From Bacteroidota bacterium (lineage in GTDB: Bacteria; Bacteroidota; Ignavibacteria; Ignavibacteriales; Ignavibacteriaceae): DNA of 64,000 bases. Positions within the stretch are counted from its first letter, which is position 1, and every line of letters begins with the position of its first letter. Shown piece after piece: positions 8,899 through 17,707 of the stretch. The notes beneath the pieces are model-generated. The model saw nothing but the letters and a program-made list of their open reading frames with translations. It made no database searches and was not told where the DNA came from. The stretch spans positions 496,001 through 560,000 of the forward strand of contig JAKAGV010000001.1 of NCBI GenBank assembly GCA_021815405.1, read 5' to 3'. The position numbers and the translations under genes are program-made.

Positions 8899-9027
8899 AG
8901 CGGAGTGCTTGCACCACTCCGCTCTATGCAGCACTTAGCTGCTAAATGGAAATAAAAGCCGGTACGGCTAGTAACCCACATAAAGCTCACCCCACTCTGC
9001 GGTGTGAACTACGGCTTTTTTATTTCC
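8899..9027 (+). ncRNA. Structured intergenic region, possible attenuator
   Basis: Three nested or sequential stems: AGCGGAGTG/CACTCCGCT (8899-8907 with 8915-8923), GCAGC/GCTGC (8928-8932 with 8938-8942), and a long outer stem GGAAATAAAAGCCG (8948-8961) with CGGCTTTTTTATTTCC (9012-9027). The AGCCG at 8957-8961 can instead pair with a nearer CGGCT at 8965-8969, giving mutually exclusive folds, one of which ends in six T's. It lies 52 bases upstream of the surface protein gene at 9079. It matches no riboswitch class I can name; it could also be only a bidirectional terminator. Confidence 0.45.
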
Positions 9028-9078
9028 GGTGCAAAGATAATTACAAAATTCATTAACAAAAATTTATGGAGATTTACT

Positions 9079-11997
9079 ATGAAAAAGTTATTATTATTTT
9101 TGTTCTTTCTTCTCTCTACACTTATGTGCAGAATAAATGCTCAAACACCTCATATTGTAAATATTCCGGGTTTCGATACTTATGTTGGTTCAAATGGCGG
9201 TAATTTTTATGAATCTGGCGGCAACGAAATTAGAGCGGGACATTTTGGCAAAAACAGTTACGGAACAGATGTAACATTTAGAAGTTGGATATTATGGCAA
9301 AATATAAAAAACTTTATTCCTTTAGGCGCGCAAATTCAAAGCGTGCAACTTTATATAGATTTTCAGCCTACAGGTTCAACTTCAAACATTGAATTCAGAG
9401 ATTTTGTTTTAGAAGGAGATTATATTAGTGACTATAATGAAATCGGCTCAAGCACACTCTTTTTAACTTCTCCAGCAAATGCAAGCCCTTTTTCGATTAC
9501 ACAGCTTGTAAATGAGCTGCAGGGTATTGCTAATAACAACGGTTATAATTCTGTTTATCTTGCAATTAAAAATCAAGATGAGTCGGATACTTCTGCATAT
9601 GTTTCTTATCCATATAATGTAGTACTTCACGTAACTTATGAAGATAATATAAATGTTACACAATTGGATGTAAATCAAAGCCCTTTCGGTCAGGTAGGCG
9701 AATGGAACGGAAACAGCTTCGACAATAAAAACGTACCGTTTAGTTTTTCACAATTAGCAGGCAGCAGCGTAACATTAAATAGTTACCAGAGCTTTAAATC
9801 CGGTACAACAGAAAGATATCTACATTGGAACGGTCAGTCTGATGTAATCAATCCACATACTTTTACAGTGCCATCCGGTATAGTTACGTATGAGGCAGAT
9901 TTCGGACAAGCTTACTCCAACGTTACAATAAATATTACTTCGGATGGTTCATCTGCAAACGGAACGATTGATTTTAAAGATCCCTGGCTGATTGATTATA
10001 ACGACACGACATATGGTATGAGAAACCAGGGAATTAATGCACCGTTTAAAACTCATTCAACTCCATTTACGCCAACTACAAGTACAAGTAACATGGGGAT
10101 TTTCTTAAATCAAACTGTAAATTCTGGGGTCTATTATTCTGTTCAAGCTCCAGTGACACAAACTATAAACGGGTACACCTCATTCTTTCAAGGCTGGGTT
10201 TCATCGCCCTCAGGATATGCGACATTTCAAAATGCGAATGCTGCTTCAACACCGGTTGTTTTTACTAATAGCGGTGCAACAACAGTTACAGCTCAGTACA
10301 GTACAACTACAATATCCACAGATCTTACAATTCCCGCCGGTACTTACAACATTGCCGGAAATTTAACTGTGCAATCCGGTGCAACACTTACACTAAATTC
10401 CGGAGTTACGCTAAACTTTCCTGCTGGCACCGGTCTAACTGTTAACGGTGTTCTTAATTCTAGCGGTGCCACTTTTACTTCTTCCGCTCAAAGCTGGAAT
10501 GGTATAACCTTTAACAATTCAACCAACTCTTCACTTCAAGGCGGTACTATTTCTTATGCTTCTTCTCCTATAATAATAAATAACACTAGCAGCATTTCTA
10601 TATCAGGCTGTACAATTAATAATTTCAGTAATAGCGCCGGAGATGCTATCCAGATATATGGTTCTTCACCAACTATCACTTCTGTGCAAATAAACGGTCA
10701 AAGCAGTTCAGGCAACGGTGTAAGATTTGCCAGCGGCAGCAGCGGAATATTAGGAGAGTGTACTATTCAAAATCTCGGTAACGGCAATGGAGTTATTATT
10801 CAAGGCGCATCAACCCCAACTATAACTGGGAATTCAATCAGTAATAATTATTTTCACGGAATAACGGTATTTCAAAACAGCGGAGCCAGCCCTAATATAA
10901 ACTCGAATACTATTACGGGTAATTCTGCTAATAATTATGTCGGGATTTATTTTCAATACTCAACCGGACTTATTAGAGGAAATTATGTCAGCGGCTATGG
11001 TTATGGTATTTGGTGCAGATATAGTTCATCTCCAACTACCGGGGGTTTAGGACAAGAAGGCGCCAACACTATTACATCTAATACATACGGAATTACTGCT
11101 ACTGATAACAGCGACCCTAATTTTGGTAACGGACTTGCACCCAAGAATCAATATTACGGGGTTTGCAATTCAATATATGGTAATAGTCAATATGATGTAA
11201 TTTCCGAATCCGGAAGCACAATTTATGCTCAATATAATTGGTGGGGTCAATATCCGCCGGATACATCAAAATTCTATTTAGATGGAACTTCCTATTTAGT
11301 TGATAGTTACCCGGAAACATCATCTAGCGATTGTCCGCTTAATACTTATGCTGCTACTGCTGCACCAACGTCTTCAAAGAGCGAAAGTGCTTCTCAGTTA
11401 GTTGTAGGCAGTTCGTTGTCATTATTACAGCAAGCACTACAGGCAAGATTTTCAGGCGATTTTTATTCCGCAGCTCTAATTTGCCGCACGCTTCTTAAGG
11501 ACAACAATGCTTCGGCATTTTATCAAAAAGCACTTACAATACTTTACAACATATTTCAATTATCAAAGGATTCTAGCATCGTTAATGATTTGACAAATTA
11601 TGCATCCGGAAAAGACAGTATAGCGATTAGAGCAAAGGAACTGCTTGCATCGGCTTATGAGGGCGCGGGAAATCTTTTGGCAGCAGAGACTATTGCTAAT
11701 GAACTTGTTTCTTCATATCCAAACTCCGATGCCCAACAACAAGGTTTGTTAATATTAGCTTCGTTAAGCGGGTACAGCCATGATTATAATTCCATATCAG
11801 CTTCTGCCCTTGACGAACTGATAAAAAATTATAGTACATATATAGATTCCGGAACAATTGCAGCATTAAGAGTGCCGGGTAATCTGCCAGCAGCTAAAAT
11901 TAGCGAACACCCAATAAATAAAGAAATTCAGAATGATAATATTCATACTTATAAACTTTATGATAACTTCCCTAATCCCTTCTCAGCCGAAGGCTGA
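9079..11997 (+). CDS. Large secreted beta-helix protein, stopped inside its T9SS tail
   Basis: The start is the ATG at 9079 (MKKLLLFLFFLLSTLMCRIN), preceded by GGAG at 9068-9071; it encodes a signal peptide ending near residue 22. Residues about 25-190 look like a sandwich domain, and about 420-770 are right-handed parallel beta-helix repeats rich in N, S, G and I (ITGNSISNNY, INSNTITGNS, IYGNSQYDV), as in pectate-lyase-like adhesins. About residues 800-950 form a helical, TPR-like region (ALQARFSGDFYSAALICRTLL). The frame then enters a sorting domain (LYDNFPNPF) and meets TGA at 11995 inside a 30-base palindromic insertion; the rest of the domain continues in the same frame to 12237. If the stop is real, the protein would be exported to the periplasm but not secreted by T9SS. 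Confidence 0.8.
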   Translation: MKKLLLFLFFLLSTLMCRINAQTPHIVNIPGFDTYVGSNGGNFYESGGNEIRAGHFGKNSYGTDVTFRSWILWQNIKNFIPLGAQIQSVQLYIDFQPTGSTSNIEFRDFVLEGDYISDYNEIGSSTLFLTSPANASPFSITQLVNELQGIANNNGYNSVYLAIKNQDESDTSAYVSYPYNVVLHVTYEDNINVTQLDVNQSPFGQVGEWNGNSFDNKNVPFSFSQLAGSSVTLNSYQSFKSGTTERYLHWNGQSDVINPHTFTVPSGIVTYEADFGQAYSNVTINITSDGSSANGTIDFKDPWLIDYNDTTYGMRNQGINAPFKTHSTPFTPTTSTSNMGIFLNQTVNSGVYYSVQAPVTQTINGYTSFFQGWVSSPSGYATFQNANAASTPVVFTNSGATTVTAQYSTTTISTDLTIPAGTYNIAGNLTVQSGATLTLNSGVTLNFPAGTGLTVNGVLNSSGATFTSSAQSWNGITFNNSTNSSLQGGTISYASSPIIINNTSSISISGCTINNFSNSAGDAIQIYGSSPTITSVQINGQSSSGNGVRFASGSSGILGECTIQNLGNGNGVIIQGASTPTITGNSISNNYFHGITVFQNSGASPNINSNTITGNSANNYVGIYFQYSTGLIRGNYVSGYGYGIWCRYSSSPTTGGLGQEGANTITSNTYGITATDNSDPNFGNGLAPKNQYYGVCNSIYGNSQYDVISESGSTIYAQYNWWGQYPPDTSKFYLDGTSYLVDSYPETSSSDCPLNTYAATAAPTSSKSESASQLVVGSSLSLLQQALQARFSGDFYSAALICRTLLKDNNASAFYQKALTILYNIFQLSKDSSIVNDLTNYASGKDSIAIRAKELLASAYEGAGNLLAAETIANELVSSYPNSDAQQQGLLILASLSGYSHDYNSISASALDELIKNYSTYIDSGTIAALRVPGNLPAAKISEHPINKEIQNDNIHTYKLYDNFPNPFSAEG

Positions 11998-12012
11998 TCC
12001 GCCTCTGGTGGA
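11983..12012 (+). repeat. In-frame 30-base palindromic coding insertion
   Basis: Inserted between PNPF and NPTTI of a sorting domain, it reads SAEG-stop-SASGG. CAGCC/GGCTG around GAA and TCCGCC/GGTGGA around TCT make two adjacent hairpins. The length is a multiple of three, so the domain frame is kept apart from the TGA codon (11995-11997), which would be GGA in a perfect palindrome GGCGGATCCGCC. Confidence 0.65.
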
Positions 12013-12237
12013 AACCCAACAACAATCATCAATTACCAAATTCCAAATAACAATTATGTAACACTAAAAGTTTACGATATACTTGGAAATGTAGTTAAGA
12101 CCTTGGTTGATGAATATAAAACTCAAGGAAGTTACTCAGTTAACTTCAATGCAAGTAATCTTGCAAGCGGAATTTATTTCTACCAGCTAAAAGCGGGAAG
12201 CTTTACTGCAACAAAAAAACTTTTACTGCTTAAATAA
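11998..12237 (+). pseudogene. Cut-off T9SS sorting domain of the beta-helix protein
   Basis: Same frame as the upstream gene after its TGA: NPTTIINYQIPNNNYVTLKV, YDILGNVVKTLVDEYK, ASGIYFYQLKAGSF and a final KKLLLLK with TAA at 12235-12237. It is intact in sequence, so the nonsense change looks recent. Confidence 0.75.
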
Positions 12238-12250
12238 AGCCCACAAATTG

Positions 12251-12326
12251 CCGTCAGTTTTAACTGACGGATAAAAAAGAAATAAGCATTGTGGCTTTAG
12301 CCGCATTTTTTATGAGGCTAAAGCCA
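12251..12326. terminator. Terminator hairpin and GGCTTTAGCC palindrome
   Basis: CCGTCAGTT/AACTGACGG (12251-12270, 2-base loop) 13 bases after the sorting-domain stop is a strong hairpin. It is followed by a second perfect 11-bp stem TGGCTTTAGCC (12292-12302) with GGCTAAAGCCA (12316-12326) around an A/T-rich loop, related to the palindromes at 5528-5580. The 300 bases from 12327 to 12626 hold no gene I can support. Confidence 0.6.
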
Positions 12327-12626
12327 AAGTGCATTCTTAATATTTTCTTCGTACGATGCCTAACGATACGAGCTTCATACATAGCAGTCACTTCGTATGT
12401 TATCGAATACCGCTAAATTATTTTTCCACATTTTGAGCACAACTTGACCTTTGACCTCAGAATTCTGATCTACATCTTCATTCCCATTTTGTCTTCAATT
12501 TGGATAGAAATTCTCCCTCAAACCTTACGAATTCCTTTCCACCTTCGCTCCAGGTACGCTTCAACTGCGCTTTAACAAGTCTATTAATACCATTATATTA
12601 CACTGTGAAATAAAAAGGGTAATGCG

Positions 12627-13250
12627 ATGGCAATCAGAAAAAATAATGTACTCGGTTTAACCAGCGGCAAGCTCGGCAATACTGTTACCAGAATTCGTAA
12701 CGGCAAAGAAGTAGTTTATGCTTTGCCGGATAAAGTTAAGGTTAGTAATTCAAAACAGGCAAAAGCCGCAAGGAATAAATTTGCTTTAACCGTCGGCTTT
12801 GCAAAATTTATCAATTCTATCCCTGCTCTTTCAAGCGTTTGGAATAATGCTAAAATTTCTGGTACTAATTCTTTCCAAAAGCTTATTAAGCAAAACCTTA
12901 AGCTTACCGGTGAAAATTACCTTACTCTAAAAAATATAATAACTCCTGCCGGTTTTGATATTAGCTTAGAAAAATTTTCTTTGCTGAATGATGCCGTCTC
13001 GTTCTCAATAAGACTCTCCGAAAATATTCCGCTTGAACTGCTGTCATCAAATGTTCATATTCATGCGGTATTATATTTTTATGAACCCAGACTGAAAAAG
13101 GATAAACCTTTTGTGTTCTCTCATCTGTCAGTTGATGATCAAGTTGTCGTACCCAATACTACGGTTGATATCCGTCTGGACTTAAATACTATTCAGAAAA
13201 ATCTTTTTCTAAATTACAAGCAAGCTATTATTTACCTGGCAGTTATTTGA
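12627..13250 (+). CDS. DUF6266-like protein
   Basis: A 207-residue protein starting MAIRKNNVLGLTSGKLGNTV, then VTRIRNGKEVVYALPDKVK and a KAARNKFAL motif. This N-terminal pattern (small-residue SGKLGN, an R.GK turn, then S..Q...R.KFAL) matches the DUF6266 family seen in Bacteroidota, whose function is unknown. There is no signal peptide. A purine-rich stretch (AAAAAGGG) precedes the ATG. It is monocistronic. The 195 bases between it and the next gene hold nothing recognisable. Confidence 0.6.
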   Translation: MAIRKNNVLGLTSGKLGNTVTRIRNGKEVVYALPDKVKVSNSKQAKAARNKFALTVGFAKFINSIPALSSVWNNAKISGTNSFQKLIKQNLKLTGENYLTLKNIITPAGFDISLEKFSLLNDAVSFSIRLSENIPLELLSSNVHIHAVLYFYEPRLKKDKPFVFSHLSVDDQVVVPNTTVDIRLDLNTIQKNLFLNYKQAIIYLAVI

Positions 13251-13445
13251 AATCCCGATGGCGCTAAAAACCTGGTTTGGTCTAATACGGCTGCTAAGCA
13301 AGTCAATTTTTTCTAACTAACTTTCTCGTCAATTGAATTAGTAGTTTGGCTATATCCTTGTAATTTGCTCTGAATTCTATGCTCTGCTTTCTTGACTACA
13401 TACGCAAGTTTCGCTTATATTTGGACTCAATTTTTATGATATATT

Positions 13446-14714
13446 TTGCTAAAAACATTGAATCATTACAAAAAAACAATCCTTCCGGGTGGAATTAAAA
13501 TAATATCGGAGAATATCCCTTATGTGAAGTCCTTTTCTTTGGGATTCTGGTTCAATGTTGGCTCACGCGACGAAAATCCCCAGAACAACGGCATCACTCA
13601 CTTTATCGAACATATGCTTTTTAAAGGCACCCGGCGGCGTTCTGCTAAAAAAATTGCTATCGATATTGAGTCTTCCGGCGGATACCTAAATGCATTTACT
13701 TCCAAAGAAAATACATGCTATTATGGTCGCGGTTTAAGCGAGCATCTCGAAAGAACTTTTGACGTCCTCGCAGATATGGTTCAAGAGCCTGCCTTCAAAC
13801 CAAATGAAATTAGAAAAGAATCAAGCGTCGTAATCGATGAGCTTCATGATATTGATGATAACCCTGAAGAACTAATCTTCGATAAGTTTGAAGAAATAAT
13901 TTTTTCAGGCAGTAGCTTAAGCCTTCCGATAATCGGAACAGAAAAGAATCTGAAAAAATTCTCGCAGCTTGACTTATTCAACTTTGTAAAAGAGAAGTAC
14001 GGCTTCAACCGATTCCTTATTGCTGCTTCCGGAAATGTTGACCACGAAAAGCTTCTGAAGCTTGCGGATAAATATTTAAAGAAAGATTTAGGCGCTTCAA
14101 ATATTAGGAGAAAAAATTATCTTCCTTCTGAAGTACACCCGAGAATAGAAACTATAGATAAAGAAATTCAGCAAGTGCATGCAATAATCGGAAGAGCGAC
14201 TTACGGTTATAATAACGAGAAGCGGACAATTGCAAATGTTCTTTCGCAGGTTCTTGGAGAAGGAAGCAGCTCACGTTTGTTCCAGGCAGTAAGGGAAAGA
14301 AACGGCATCGCATATCAGATAAATTCATTCTTAAATTCATTCTATGATATATCAACATTTGGCGTTTACTTTTCTACAAATGAAAAGATGATGGATAAAG
14401 CGATGGCAATCGTCTTAAAAGAATTTAAGAAGCTGCGAGAAACCAAAATTTCCGAAAGGGAATTGAACAAAGCGAAGGAATCAATCAAAGGAAACATGCT
14501 TCTAAGTCTTGAAGGTACATCAAATAGAATGATTCGCATGGCGCAGTCTGAATTATATTTCAATAAGATTAAAACAACCGATGAGATTATAAAAAATATC
14601 GAAGCGGTTACGATAAAGGATATTCTTGAAGCTGCAAATGAGCTGCTGGATGAGAATTCGTTTATCAAATTAATAATTAAATCAAAAAATTCATTATTAA
14701 AATCAGCAGCATAA
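13446..14714 (+). CDS. M16-family zinc metallopeptidase (processing-peptidase-like)
   Basis: The 422-residue protein has the inverted zinc motif HFIEH (residues 52-56) and the distal glutamate in VVIDELHDI (near residue 130), the ligands of active M16 peptidases such as bacterial PqqL/YmxG-like enzymes and mitochondrial processing peptidase beta. The C-terminal half contains the R/Y-type loop seen as GEGSSSRLFQAVRERNGIAY. No signal peptide is visible, so it should act in the cytoplasm. No ATG is available in frame: TTG at 13446 or 13458 must be the start. It lies 42 bases before alanine dehydrogenase and may be co-transcribed. Confidence 0.88.
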   Translation: MLKTLNHYKKTILPGGIKIISENIPYVKSFSLGFWFNVGSRDENPQNNGITHFIEHMLFKGTRRRSAKKIAIDIESSGGYLNAFTSKENTCYYGRGLSEHLERTFDVLADMVQEPAFKPNEIRKESSVVIDELHDIDDNPEELIFDKFEEIIFSGSSLSLPIIGTEKNLKKFSQLDLFNFVKEKYGFNRFLIAASGNVDHEKLLKLADKYLKKDLGASNIRRKNYLPSEVHPRIETIDKEIQQVHAIIGRATYGYNNEKRTIANVLSQVLGEGSSSRLFQAVRERNGIAYQINSFLNSFYDISTFGVYFSTNEKMMDKAMAIVLKEFKKLRETKISERELNKAKESIKGNMLLSLEGTSNRMIRMAQSELYFNKIKTTDEIIKNIEAVTIKDILEAANELLDENSFIKLIIKSKNSLLKSAA

Positions 14715-14756
14715 TTCCTGTTAAACTGGAATAGCTGAGAAAAATCGAGGTACAAA

Positions 14757-15872
14757 ATGTTGATTGGTGTTCCAAAAGAAATTAAAGCCAATGAAAATAG
14801 AGTAGCGTTATTGCCTGTTGGCGCAGCTACTTTGATTAAGAACGGACATAAAGTAGTTGTTGAAACCAATGCCGGTGCCGGCAGCGGATTCTCTGACGAA
14901 AATTATAAGGCAGTCGGTGCAGAAATTGCTAAAACTCCTAAGGAAATATTTTCTTCCGCCGAAATGATTATGAAGGTGAAAGAACCGATTGAACCGGAAT
15001 ATAATTTAATCCGTGCAGGACAAATTTTGTTTACATATTTCCACTTTGCTGCCAGTAAGGAATTGACCGAAGCGATGATGAAAGCAAAAGGAATCTGCAT
15101 TGCTTACGAAACAGTTCAGAAGGAAGATCGCTCTTTACCGCTTCTTATACCAATGAGTGAAGTTGCCGGAAGAATGGCTCCTCAGGAAGGTGCAAAGTAT
15201 TTAGAGAAGGCAATGGGCGGAAGAGGAATTCTGCTTGGCGGTGTTCCAGGAACCGGTCCTGCTGAAGTAATGGTGCTTGGCGGTGGAATTGTAGGAACAA
15301 ACGCCGCAAAGATTGCCGCCGGGTTAGGTGCAAAGGTTACAATTTTTGACAACAATCTTTACAGATTAAGATACCTTGATGATGTAATGCCGGCGAACGT
15401 TACAACAATGATGTCTAATGATTATTATATTAGAGCCGGATTATCAAAAGCAGATTTGGTAATTGGTGCAGTTTTAATTCCCGGAACAAAGGCGCCAAAG
15501 CTTGTTACAAAAGATATGCTTAAACTGATGAAGGAAGGCTCCGTTATTGTAGATGTTTCTGTTGATCAAGGCGGTTGTATTGAAACATGTAAGCCGACTA
15601 CACATGAGCATCCGACATTTGTTGTCGAAGGAGTTCTTCATTACTGTGTTGCAAATATGCCTGGCGCAGTACCTCATACTTCTACTCTTGCGCTTACGAA
15701 TGCAACTCTTCCTTATGCAGTTGAGATTGCAAACAAAGGATATGAGAAGGCGATCAAAACCAATCCGGAAATAAAACTCGGGTTGAATATGATTGACGGA
15801 AAGATTACTTACAAAGGCGTAGCAGACGCTTTTGATTTTGAGTATCATACAGTCGAAAGTATAATAAGATAG
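14757..15872 (+). CDS. ald: Alanine dehydrogenase
   Basis: A full-length protein (371 residues) that interconverts L-alanine and pyruvate with NAD and ammonia. The start MLIGVPKEIKANENRVAL is diagnostic; the substrate-binding lysine lies in MKVKEPIEPEY and the catalytic histidine in LFTYFHFAASKEL. The NAD-binding Rossmann motif is VLGGGIVGTNAAKIAAGLGA with the acidic residue at VTIFD. In this setting it could feed nitrogen or reducing equivalents to the downstream complex I, but that link is only by position. Confidence 0.97.
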   Translation: MLIGVPKEIKANENRVALLPVGAATLIKNGHKVVVETNAGAGSGFSDENYKAVGAEIAKTPKEIFSSAEMIMKVKEPIEPEYNLIRAGQILFTYFHFAASKELTEAMMKAKGICIAYETVQKEDRSLPLLIPMSEVAGRMAPQEGAKYLEKAMGGRGILLGGVPGTGPAEVMVLGGGIVGTNAAKIAAGLGAKVTIFDNNLYRLRYLDDVMPANVTTMMSNDYYIRAGLSKADLVIGAVLIPGTKAPKLVTKDMLKLMKEGSVIVDVSVDQGGCIETCKPTTHEHPTFVVEGVLHYCVANMPGAVPHTSTLALTNATLPYAVEIANKGYEKAIKTNPEIKLGLNMIDGKITYKGVADAFDFEYHTVESIIR

Positions 15873-15883
15873 TTCTAAATTTT

Positions 15884-15967
15884 CTTGCTCTTAATCGTAA
15901 TCATGATCTTAATCGGATTAAGAGCGAGTAAGAGCAAGATTAAGAGTACGATTAAGATTAAGAACTC
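15884..15967. repeat. ATTAAGAG-type short repeat cluster
   Basis: The 134-base gap between ald and nuoG contains several copies of (A)TTAAGAG and its complement CTCTTAAT. CTTGCTCTTAATC (15884-15896) can pair with GATTAAGAGCGAG (15916-15928), and other copies can pair alternatively, so the segment can fold into more than one hairpin. It may be a terminator or a slippage-expanded repeat. Confidence 0.5.
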
Positions 15968-16006
15968 TTGTAAGAATAAATTATTTGGGTTAATTAAGGA
16001 ATATAA

Positions 16007-17689
16007 ATGCCAAAATTCGTTTTAGATGGAAAAGAGATAGAGTTTAAGCCAGGTCAAACAATAATTCAAGCAGCTAAGGATCATGGAATAACTATTCCGC
16101 ACTTCTGCTGGCATGAAAGCTTGTCAGTTGCAGGTAACTGCCGCGTTTGTTTAGTCGAAATAGAAAAGATGCCTAAACTGGCAATTGCATGCTCAACTAC
16201 AGCAGCGGAAGGAATGGTTGTCTATACCGCATCCGAAAAAGCTTTAGGTGCAAGGAATGCAGTAATGGAATTCCTATTGATAAACCATCCTCTTGACTGC
16301 CCGATATGCGACGAAGCAGGCGAATGCAAACTTCAGGATTACGCTTATTCTCATAGTGCAGGTGAAAGCAGATTTGTCGAAGAAAAGAATCATAAAGACA
16401 AACGCGTTCCTCTCGGTCCTTATGTTATGTTTGACGGTGACCGCTGTATTTCATGTTCTCGCTGTATCCGCTTCTGCGATGAGATTGCAAAAGATAACGA
16501 GCTTACTTTTGTAAAACGAGGCGATAGAGTTACAATTACAACTTTCCCTGGTGAAGAGCTTGATAATCCTTATTCATTGAACGTTACCGACATTTGCCCT
16601 GTTGGTGCTTTAACAAATAGAGACTTCAGGTTCAGAGCCAGAGTGTGGGACATGTCTGCTAACAAAACTATTTGTACAGGCTGTTCTCGCGGATGCAACA
16701 TTGAGCTTTGGGTAAGGAACAACGAAATTTTAAGAATTACTCCGAGACAAAACGAAGAAGTTAATACCTTTTGGATGTGCGATCATGGAAGAATCAATAC
16801 TTTCAAATTCGTAAATGCTGAAGACAGAGTGGATGGTCCTCATATAAGAAAAGAAGGAAAGCTTGTTAAAGTAGAATGGAACGAAGCGTTAACACAAGCC
16901 GCATCCAAGCTAAAGAAATTTGCGAAGAATGAAATAGCATTTATTGGCTCAGCATTTGCGACGCTTGAAGATAATTATTTGCTTGTGAAATTTGCACATA
17001 GCCTTGGCGTAAAAAATATTGATTTCATACGTCATTATATTCCTTCATTTGCCGACAATATTCTACGGAGAGAAGATATGACTCCAAACAGTCTCGGTGC
17101 CGAAGCTGTTGGTGTTAAGCCATCTCAAGGCGGACTAAATATTGATGGAATCATCAATGGAATAAAAGAGAAAAAGATCAAAGCTGTTTATTTAATTGAT
17201 GATGATATTGCAGCTGCTTTTCCTGAACTTGAAGAAGAATTAGCAAAGCTTGATCTGTTGATTGTTAATGCTACAAACATTAACAAGTCTGCTTCCGTTG
17301 CCGATATAGTTTTTCCAGCTGCAACATATGCTGAAAAGAACGGAACTTTTGTTAACTTCCAGGGCAGAGTTCAAAGATTAAAACCGGCAGTTGCAACTGT
17401 TGAAGACGACCGTGCACTTGATGGCTTAGAAATGAGCAGATTAGATAAGTTCGGAACTAAATTCGACAGATGGGCGCAAGGTCATAAGTACGATGCAAAA
17501 TCTTCCTGGAAAATTTTATCTGCGCTGTCTATTGAAATGGGATTTAAGTTAAAGTTCAACATGGCTGAAGATGTATTTAGTGAGATTGCTAAAAACACTA
17601 AAGCATTTTCAGGTTTAGATTACGACGTAATCGGAGAGCTTGGTGCTCAATCAAAACTTCAGCCGGAAGAAAAAATCATAACTACATAA
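16007..17689 (+). CDS. nuoG: NADH-quinone oxidoreductase subunit G
   Basis: An iron-sulphur subunit of the peripheral arm of complex I. In order: a plant-type 2Fe-2S domain with C34, C45, C48 and C62; the His/Cys 4Fe-4S motif in HPLDCPICDEAGECKLQDY; a ferredoxin-like C..C..C pattern in RCISCSRCIRFCDEI with a later TDICPVGAL; then a molybdopterin-oxidoreductase type 4Fe-4S site CTGCSRGCNIELWV with FWMCDHGR. The rest is a shortened molybdopterin-oxidoreductase-like domain. At 560 residues it is shorter than many bacterial NuoG proteins. nuoH follows after 18 bases and nuoI after that. Confidence 0.95.
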   Translation: MPKFVLDGKEIEFKPGQTIIQAAKDHGITIPHFCWHESLSVAGNCRVCLVEIEKMPKLAIACSTTAAEGMVVYTASEKALGARNAVMEFLLINHPLDCPICDEAGECKLQDYAYSHSAGESRFVEEKNHKDKRVPLGPYVMFDGDRCISCSRCIRFCDEIAKDNELTFVKRGDRVTITTFPGEELDNPYSLNVTDICPVGALTNRDFRFRARVWDMSANKTICTGCSRGCNIELWVRNNEILRITPRQNEEVNTFWMCDHGRINTFKFVNAEDRVDGPHIRKEGKLVKVEWNEALTQAASKLKKFAKNEIAFIGSAFATLEDNYLLVKFAHSLGVKNIDFIRHYIPSFADNILRREDMTPNSLGAEAVGVKPSQGGLNIDGIINGIKEKKIKAVYLIDDDIAAAFPELEEELAKLDLLIVNATNINKSASVADIVFPAATYAEKNGTFVNFQGRVQRLKPAVATVEDDRALDGLEMSRLDKFGTKFDRWAQGHKYDAKSSWKILSALSIEMGFKLKFNMAEDVFSEIAKNTKAFSGLDYDVIGELGAQSKLQPEEKIITT

Positions 17690-17707
17690 ATGGAGTTCGA
17701 TTTATAA

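Noticed and set aside
11995-11997. TGA as selenocysteine or recoded codon
   Set aside because: It lies inside a palindromic insertion, not at a redox-active position, no SECIS-like hairpin context is evident, and other TGA codons in the window are normal stops.
15884-15967. CRISPR array from the repeated ATTAAGAG units
   Set aside because: Units are short, irregular and without spacers of constant length; no cas genes are near.
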